Source: Pseudomonadota bacterium (lineage in GTDB: Bacteria; Desulfobacterota; Desulfobacteria; Desulfobacterales; Desulfobacteraceae). From it: 11,031 nucleotides of DNA. The stretch covers positions 1-11,031 of the forward strand of contig JAHIVS010000354.1 of assembly GCA_018816605.1 (NCBI GenBank), given 5' to 3'. Below the pieces are notes generated by a model. That model saw nothing but the letters and a program-made list of their open reading frames with translations, was not told where the DNA came from and ran no database searches. Of the stretch, positions 6,948 to 11,031 are shown piece by piece. Every line of letters begins with the position of its first letter. Position 1 is the stretch's first letter. The translations under genes and the position numbers were made by a program.

Positions 6948-7256
6948 TTACTCGTCCCTGGATTCATAGGCAAATATTTCATCCCAGACAACCGCTTCAC
7001 TGGTCTGCGCCTGTTTTGCCAACCCATCATATTGAAGTTGTTCTTCTTCTGAATCCCAGGGAATTTCGTCATACTGGGCCACAAATTCAATCTGAAGAAT
7101 CTTCAGACCTTCTTCTTCAATGGCCGACTCAATCTTGGGAATGGCCTCACGCACATCTCTGGCTTGTAAAAAAAGATAGACAAATCCGCCCACACAATTT
7201 TCATAAACCGAAGGATCCACAATATCAAATTCAACACTTGCCCAATAAATTTTCAT
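6948..7256 (-). CDS. Unrecognised small acidic protein (102 residues)
   Basis: I do not recognise the family. The protein is soluble and acidic with no signal peptide, no membrane segment and a single Cys. It begins MKIYWASVEFDIVD (likely a beta strand), has a second hydrophobic strand GGFVYLFLQA, and then a helix VREAIPKIESAIEEEG. A strand KILQIEFVAQYDEI follows, then an acidic tail rich in Glu/Gln ending YESRDE. This strand-strand-helix-strand order resembles small alpha/beta (ferredoxin-like) domains such as DUF4288, but I see no diagnostic motif. The start at 7256 is favoured over the ATG at 7268 (four codons longer) because GGAG lies 6 bases before it, and nothing comparable precedes 7268. 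It sits 23 bases after the DUF1456 gene and before the epimerase, all on the - strand. Confidence 0.75.
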   Translation of the reverse strand: MKIYWASVEFDIVDPSVYENCVGGFVYLFLQARDVREAIPKIESAIEEEGLKILQIEFVAQYDEIPWDSEEEQLQYDGLAKQAQTSEAVVWDEIFAYESRDE

Positions 7257-7279
7257 TTTATGCTCCATTTAAGAATAGG

Positions 7280-7744
7280 CTAAATTTGCGGACGATATTT
7301 AAGCTGCACACCCTTTAAAAAATTACGCAGAACCTGGTCTTTACACTCTCTATAATGCCTGTTTTCGGGCTTTCTGAAAAACGCACTTAACTCGTGCTTG
7401 CTGATCTTAATCTCCGTCAATCCCAGGATCTCAATTATGTCATCGGCTTTCAGATCCAATGCGATTCGCAATTTTCTGAAAATCATATTATTGGTCAATA
7501 CCTTTTCAGGTGCTGGCTGAGGCCCTTCTTTTTTTCCCCTTTTATCCGTGATCAACCCGTTTAAAAAGATTGCAAGATCACTATCGCTGCATTCCAGGTA
7601 TGCAGGATCCTCCTCTTTTTTTAACCAGTCGCTGACCTGGCTCCGGGTTATTGTGTAATCTGCCAGTGCAAACAAAGCCATCATTTTTGAGTCGCTGAAA
7701 TCAAAGGCATAGCGTATCCGGCGCAGAATATCATTATTGGTCAT
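7280..7744 (-). CDS. yehS: DUF1456 family protein (YehS-like)
   Basis: A 154-residue protein made of two related halves. Residues 1-65 start with MTNNDILRRIRYAFDF, and about 82-148 start with LTNNMIFRKLRIALDL. Each half continues through a hydrophobic helix, a basic stretch ending in an acidic/aromatic W or F motif (SDWLKKEED, SAFFRKPEN), a Y-x-E-C pair and a final LxxFLxG helix. The halves are joined by a short charged linker. This internal duplication and the length match E. coli YehS (156 residues), the type member of DUF1456, whose function is not established. The start at 7744 has AAGGA 7 bases upstream and fits the family N-terminus; a TTG at 7780 would add 12 unrelated residues. It is probably first in a short leftward group with the acidic protein and the epimerase. 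Confidence 0.9.
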   Translation of the reverse strand: MTNNDILRRIRYAFDFSDSKMMALFALADYTITRSQVSDWLKKEEDPAYLECSDSDLAIFLNGLITDKRGKKEGPQPAPEKVLTNNMIFRKLRIALDLKADDIIEILGLTEIKISKHELSAFFRKPENRHYRECKDQVLRNFLKGVQLKYRPQI

Positions 7745-7836
7745 GCTCGTTTCCTTATCCAAACTAAAATTTTCGCACAAAGAGGCACTCGCGCCTTCCT
7801 ATTTTTGTTTGCAGTTTAGCATGAAAAAAAAAATAA

Positions 7837-8361
7837 TTAAAGAGCTCTCACACCATCCGGACAATTCAGCATAACGGGTCTGGATTGCATCTGGCTATTG
7901 TTGAACAAATAGCCATGTGCATGGAAGGGGGCATCTTTTTTTTCAACAAACTCACCGGATGTGTAAGATGACACCACCTGTTTCCAGAAGGCCATGGCTG
8001 CCTCATTCTCGACCGTGACGGCAACTTCCCAATTACCGGGAGAAAGGGAAAATACGGTTTCAGCCAATTGTCTGCCCAGCCCTTTTCTCCCATGGTCTTT
8101 GTGGATGTAAAACTCTGCAATGGCCAGGCCGTCACGGTTGAATCGCAAGTGCTTATTGACCCATGCAAAGCCTGTGACCGTATTAGACTCCTTTAAAACA
8201 TATATCAGCCGATCCTCCTGCCGGGCATGGTTGCGTAAATTTTTCAAGGCTTTTTCACGCCAGGAATAAACGTCGGCAATTTTATAGAACCGGCTCATCA
8301 TATCCAGGTACGAGGAGAAAATCGGCTCAATTTCCTCCATTGACTGTGTCCGGGCTATCAT
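7837..8361 (-). CDS. GNAT-family N-acetyltransferase
   Basis: A 174-residue protein with the GNAT acetyl-CoA fold. Residues 62-88 give the strand pair TVTGFAWVNK and LAIAEFYIHKDH. The pyrophosphate-binding motif A follows as GRKGLGRQLA (91-100), and then motif B as VTVENEAAMAFWKQVV (about 115-130). The N-terminal 60 residues, with MMSRFYKIADVYSWREKALK, are the variable substrate part. The acceptor (amino acid, antibiotic, peptide or protein) cannot be told. Its start codon overlaps the rhlE stop in an ATGA arrangement (8358-8361), so it is translationally coupled to the helicase. An A/T-rich run follows the stop (ten T on the - strand, 7823-7832) but without a good preceding stem. Confidence 0.88.
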   Translation of the reverse strand: MIARTQSMEEIEPIFSSYLDMMSRFYKIADVYSWREKALKNLRNHARQEDRLIYVLKESNTVTGFAWVNKHLRFNRDGLAIAEFYIHKDHGRKGLGRQLAETVFSLSPGNWEVAVTVENEAAMAFWKQVVSSYTSGEFVEKKDAPFHAHGYLFNNSQMQSRPVMLNCPDGVRAL

Positions 8362-9764
8362 CTGCCCCGTCTTTTCCCTCCTCCGGGTTTGCCCCGTTTG
8401 ATGCCCGGCTGGTAGCCGGGTCCGGATCGGGCCGGCTTATTTCCGGCTGTTTGCTTTTTCCCCGTGGACCGGGATTTGGTTTTGGATATTCTTTCTCCGG
8501 AGGTCTTTTCAAGCGGCGCTTTGGCACGCTGCCTGGCAATTTTTCTTTGCGCCACAATCTCTTTGATGGCCTTGTCTGCCTTCCGTTCACTGGAAGGATT
8601 ATCCGGGCGCAACAACACATAGTCCGGAACCGGCCCCCCCATTGTAAAACCCCTGACTTCCTCCCTGGAAATTTTTTGGTTCAGCAGGTTTTCAATGGCC
8701 TTCAAATTCACCCTTTCGTCGGGGCTGACAAGGGAGACGGCAATGCCGCTGATGCCTGCGCGGCCGGTCCGTCCGATACGGTGGATATAATCTTCCGGCA
8801 CTTGGGGCATGTCATAATTCACCACATAGGGCAGATTACTGATATCAAGTCCCCTTGCGGCCACATCCGTTGCCACAAGGGTGCGGATCTCACCATTCTT
8901 AAACTCTTTGAGGGTGCGGGTTCTGAACGACTGGCTCTTGTTGCCATGGAGGGCTGCAGCAGGGATTCCATTTTCAGAAAGTTTCTCGGCAAGCTTGTTT
9001 GCCCCAAATTTTGTGCGGACAAAGACCAGGGTCTGGGCCCAGCCTCCCCGGGTGATGAGGTGGGTAAGCAGGGCGCGCTTATGGGGTCGATCCACCAGGT
9101 GAACCTTTTGTACAATGGGTTCGGCCGGAGTATTGCTGGGTGCCACCTCGATAAATTCCGGGTCCTTGAGCATTCTATTGGCAAGATCCCGGATCTCTTG
9201 GGTGTAGGTGGCGGAAAACAGCATGGTTCTTCGATCTACAGGAACCAGTTCCAGAACCCCGGAGATCTCCTTGCTGAATCCCAGATCCAGCATTCTGTCT
9301 GCCTCATCAAAGACCAGAAACCCTATCAGGGTAAGATCCAAATCCCTGTGACCGGCAAGGTCCAGCAGCCTTCCCGGTGTGGCCACAAGGATATCAACCC
9401 CCCGCTTGAGCCGATCGATCTGGGGGGCGATGTTCACCCCGCCATACACCACGGTACACCGGATGGAAACCCACCGCCCATAGGCTTTAATGCTTTCTCC
9501 CACCTGAAGGGCAAGTTCCCGGGTGGGGGCCAGCACAAGGGCCCGGGGGTGACGTCTGTTCCCCTTCATTCGGCTCAGAATCTCAACCAGGGGCAGTGCA
9601 AAGGCGTCTGTCTTTCCGGTTCCCGTCTGGGCCCGGGCAAAGATATCCTGACCGGCAAGGATTGCCGGAATTACCCGGGTCTGAATGGGGGTGGGGGCAG
9701 TGTAGCCCCTGGACTTTACGGCACTCAGCAGTTCGGCCCGAAGGCCAAGTTCATCAAATGACAT
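8358..9764 (-). CDS. rhlE: DEAD-box ATP-dependent RNA helicase, RhlE type
   Basis: A 468-residue superfamily 2 helicase that remodels RNA or RNP, probably in ribosome assembly or mRNA decay, or at low temperature. All core motifs are intact: the Q motif YTAPTPIQ (21-28), motif I AQTGTGKT (45-52), Ia PTRELA (80-85), Ib TPGR (129-132), II DEAD (153-156), III SAT (184-186), the V region VATDVAARGLDI (298-309) and VI HRIGRTGR (328-335). From about residue 390 a basic, low-complexity tail rich in Lys, Arg, Gly and Pro replaces a structured C-terminal domain, as in RhlE proteins; it should bind RNA. The start at 9764 begins at the expected MSFDELGL; the ribosome binding site (CGGAA, about 8 bases away) is weak. 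It follows trmB by 79 bases and overlaps the GNAT gene by 4. Confidence 0.95.
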   Translation of the reverse strand: MSFDELGLRAELLSAVKSRGYTAPTPIQTRVIPAILAGQDIFARAQTGTGKTDAFALPLVEILSRMKGNRRHPRALVLAPTRELALQVGESIKAYGRWVSIRCTVVYGGVNIAPQIDRLKRGVDILVATPGRLLDLAGHRDLDLTLIGFLVFDEADRMLDLGFSKEISGVLELVPVDRRTMLFSATYTQEIRDLANRMLKDPEFIEVAPSNTPAEPIVQKVHLVDRPHKRALLTHLITRGGWAQTLVFVRTKFGANKLAEKLSENGIPAAALHGNKSQSFRTRTLKEFKNGEIRTLVATDVAARGLDISNLPYVVNYDMPQVPEDYIHRIGRTGRAGISGIAVSLVSPDERVNLKAIENLLNQKISREEVRGFTMGGPVPDYVLLRPDNPSSERKADKAIKEIVAQRKIARQRAKAPLEKTSGERISKTKSRSTGKKQTAGNKPARSGPGYQPGIKRGKPGGGKRRGR

Positions 9765-9843
9765 ATCATATTCCGATTGTTCTCTAAATTTTATTGTTTA
9801 TCTGCATCCGCTGGTATATCACACCCACATGGGAATGTCCAAA

Positions 9844-10536
9844 TCAGTCGCCTGCCCTGGCGCACGCGAGTGTAAATGCCAAATACCTGATGGCTGCACC
9901 CTTAGATCGTGCTGAAGCCTCAAAGGAGGAAACAATGCCACGGGCACCAAAGCCGCTGTCATTGTCCCCGGATGTCTGCCCACCATGGATATCATTTACG
10001 GCTGCCACCACACGCCCGCCCCATGTTTCGACAGACTCCCGGGTATAGGCATAGAGCACTTCATTGTCGGTCTTCAAATGCACCCGGCCTCCGGGAATGA
10101 GCAGGTGGGCATAGATGTCTAAAAATGGAGCGGCAGACAACCGATTCTTGACGGTCCTATTTTTTAAGTGGGGATCGGGAAAGGTAAGCCAGATCTCTTG
10201 TATGGAACGGGGTGAAAAAAATTCCCTGATACGCTCAATGCGCACACGTAAGAACTGAACATTATCAAGACCCAGGGCAAGCGCCTTCTCGGCTCCCACA
10301 CAGATGCGGTGGCTCTTGCTGTCGATTCCCACAAAAAGCCTAAAAGGATCGGCAGCGGCAAAGGCAAGGGTATGCTCCCCTTTGCCGCAGCCCAATTCAA
10401 GAACCCGTTCCATCCCCTTGTAGCACGCCCCATGCCAGGGATATGCCCCCGGGGATTCAGATTCCCCCAATTCGGAGAACGTCACGTTGGGCAGATGCCG
10501 GACCCGCTCATATTTATGAAGTTTTGTCTTTGCCAT
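9844..10536 (-). CDS. trmB: tRNA (guanine-N7)-methyltransferase
   Basis: Transfers a methyl group from S-adenosylmethionine to N7 of G46 in the tRNA variable loop. The 230-residue protein has the class I methyltransferase motif VLELGCGKGEHTLAFA (45-60), the acidic loop GIDSKSHRI (70-78), the family signature LTFPDPHLKNRTVKNRL (117-133, Asp121 in the catalytic position), and a C-terminal GGRVHLKTDNEVLYAYT (149-165). The signature differs from the E. coli FPDPWPKKRH form and resembles the HLKTDN/YT subtype I recall from Bacteroidetes and some other phyla; that is recollection, not a search. There are no catalytic losses. It begins 5 bases after the YajD-like gene ends, in the same operon, and is followed by rhlE. 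Confidence 0.94.
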   Translation of the reverse strand: MAKTKLHKYERVRHLPNVTFSELGESESPGAYPWHGACYKGMERVLELGCGKGEHTLAFAAADPFRLFVGIDSKSHRICVGAEKALALGLDNVQFLRVRIERIREFFSPRSIQEIWLTFPDPHLKNRTVKNRLSAAPFLDIYAHLLIPGGRVHLKTDNEVLYAYTRESVETWGGRVVAAVNDIHGGQTSGDNDSGFGARGIVSSFEASARSKGAAIRYLAFTLACARAGD

Positions 10537-10541
10537 CTGTT

Positions 10542-10919
10542 TTATCCGGACAATTTGCCCTTTAACAACTCCCCCAGGCCTGCAAAGGGATTGTCCTTAA
10601 AATCATCGTCCGAAGACCTTTCGGACGGTCCCTGGGCATAGGCGTCGGCCACCTGGTCACGGGAATGCTCATTGTCGTGGCAGTAAATGCACAACAACTC
10701 CCAATTGCTGCCGTCCGGAGGATTGTTGTCATGGTTGTGGTCCTTATGATGGACGGTTAACTCCCGCAGGCGTTTGCCGTCAAACTCCCGGGCACAATGG
10801 CCGCAGATCCAGGGAAAAAGCTTGAGGGCTCTTTCCCGATAGGTTTTCTCCCGGTCCCGCTGGCTGCGATGGACCTCTGAAACAATTTGTTTGATGGTAT
10901 TGTCATCCTTTAAAGACAT
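10542..10919 (-). CDS. yajD: HNH nuclease family protein, YajD-like
   Basis: A 125-residue protein closely resembling E. coli YajD (115). Both share the order YRERALKLFPWICGHC, then LRELTVHHKDHNHDNNP, DGSNWELLCIYCHDNEH, and a C-terminal NPFAGLGELLKGK. Zinc-finger Cys pairs Cys39-x2-Cys42 and Cys77-x2-Cys80 flank the HNH metal site (His57, His58, the Asn of SNWELL, His81/His85), so the ββα-metal nuclease core appears intact. No target for YajD is established that I know of. It is a solitary housekeeping HNH rather than part of a restriction or toxin cassette. The ATG at 10919 has a purine-rich GGGGGAAAGAG upstream, and the N-terminus carries about 20 extra charged residues compared with E. coli. 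The 5-base gap to trmB indicates cotranscription. Confidence 0.92.
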   Translation of the reverse strand: MSLKDDNTIKQIVSEVHRSQRDREKTYRERALKLFPWICGHCAREFDGKRLRELTVHHKDHNHDNNPPDGSNWELLCIYCHDNEHSRDQVADAYAQGPSERSSDDDFKDNPFAGLGELLKGKLSG

Positions 10920-10951
10920 GCACTCTTTCCCCCATTGCTGTTCGTTAATTT

Positions 10952-11031
10952 TTAGTTGGTGTTGCTCTGTTTTTGCCCGGCAAGAACGCTGCGAACACAG
11001 TCGGACAATTCCCTGATCTCTACGGGTTTCA
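10952..11031 (-). CDS. C-terminal end of a receiver-domain (two-component) protein
   Basis: Only the last 25 codons are in the window; the stop is at 10952-10954 and the gene runs off the right edge. The visible residues KPVEIRELSDCVRSVLAG followed by a short polar tail match the end of a response-regulator receiver domain. The Lys-Pro pair after strand beta-5 (Lys is the conserved signalling residue) is followed by the final amphipathic helix. Ending right after that helix suggests either a hybrid sensor histidine kinase with a C-terminal receiver or a stand-alone receiver; the rest of the gene would decide. It lies 32 bases upstream of the YajD-like gene on the same strand. Confidence 0.7.
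   Translation of the reverse strand, partial: KPVEIRELSDCVRSVLAGQKQSNTN

Noticed and set aside
7837..7848. Palindrome AGAGCTCT before the T-run as a terminator for the GNAT gene
   Set aside because: A perfect palindrome without a loop cannot form a stable hairpin, and no longer stem could be found.
8340..9761. A 473-codon open frame on the + strand antisense to the RhlE gene
   Set aside because: Its translation is low-complexity Gly/Pro/His-rich with no recognisable domain, while the - strand frame encodes every DEAD-box motif. It is a by-product of codon bias in the helicase gene.
10542..10919. The HNH protein as part of a restriction, toxin or mobile-element system
   Set aside because: It aligns along its full length with housekeeping YajD and has tRNA and RNA genes as neighbours; no methyltransferase of restriction type, integrase or immunity gene is nearby.
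1..11031. CRISPR arrays, tRNA or rRNA genes, insertion sequences or phage genes
   Set aside because: No direct-repeat array, cloverleaf-like segment, transposase motif or terminal inverted repeats were seen; nearly all bases are accounted for by conserved genes with short gaps.

Overview
The window looks like an ordinary, compact stretch of core chromosome. It suggests a sulfate-reducing Desulfobacterota bacterium, most likely of the Desulfobacteraceae. That is inferred from gene content and protein style: TCA-cycle genes beside a small rubredoxin-like redox protein, a two-subunit ADP-forming acetyl-CoA synthetase, and a rubrerythrin-like diiron protein. No 16S or other firm taxonomic marker is present. 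I see no rRNA, tRNA, CRISPR array, insertion sequence, integrase or phage gene, and no undescribed multi-gene system. The more unusual points are domain arrangements and operon architecture.

Left block (+ strand, 1-2333): the 3' end of a citrate synthase gene, then a membrane protein that joins a rubrerythrin-type rubredoxin domain to a DUF2231 four-helix region, then NADP-dependent isocitrate dehydrogenase. Gaps are 38 and 22 bases, so the three are probably one operon supplying the oxidative entry of the TCA cycle, with an unexplained redox membrane protein in the middle. This block converges with the next across only 16 bases.

Middle block (- strand, 2350-5847): read in transcription order, a rubrerythrin-like protein gene with a strong Shine-Dalgarno sequence ends in a clear intrinsic terminator. 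Then come acdA and acdB, encoding the alpha and beta subunits of ADP-forming acyl-CoA synthetase with overlapping ends, and xth (exonuclease III family), which starts 4 bases after acdB ends. The ACD pair interconverts acetyl-CoA (or another acyl-CoA) and the free acid with ATP formation.

Right block (- strand, 5963-11031): the C-terminal end of a receiver-domain protein at the right edge is followed by a YajD-like HNH protein, TrmB (tRNA m7G46 methyltransferase), an RhlE-type DEAD-box helicase and a GNAT acetyltransferase that overlaps it by 4 bases. After a 92-base gap come a DUF1456/YehS protein, an unrecognised acidic 102-residue protein and a TIGR01777-family SDR epimerase. TrmB and RhlE give this cluster an RNA-metabolism theme; the downstream genes look like a housekeeping and hypothetical mix.

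Intergenic space is minimal. The longest gene-free stretches are about 192 bases (5194-5385, terminator hairpins) and 115 bases (5848-5962, a putative promoter with an inverted repeat). No stretch exceeds 300 bases.
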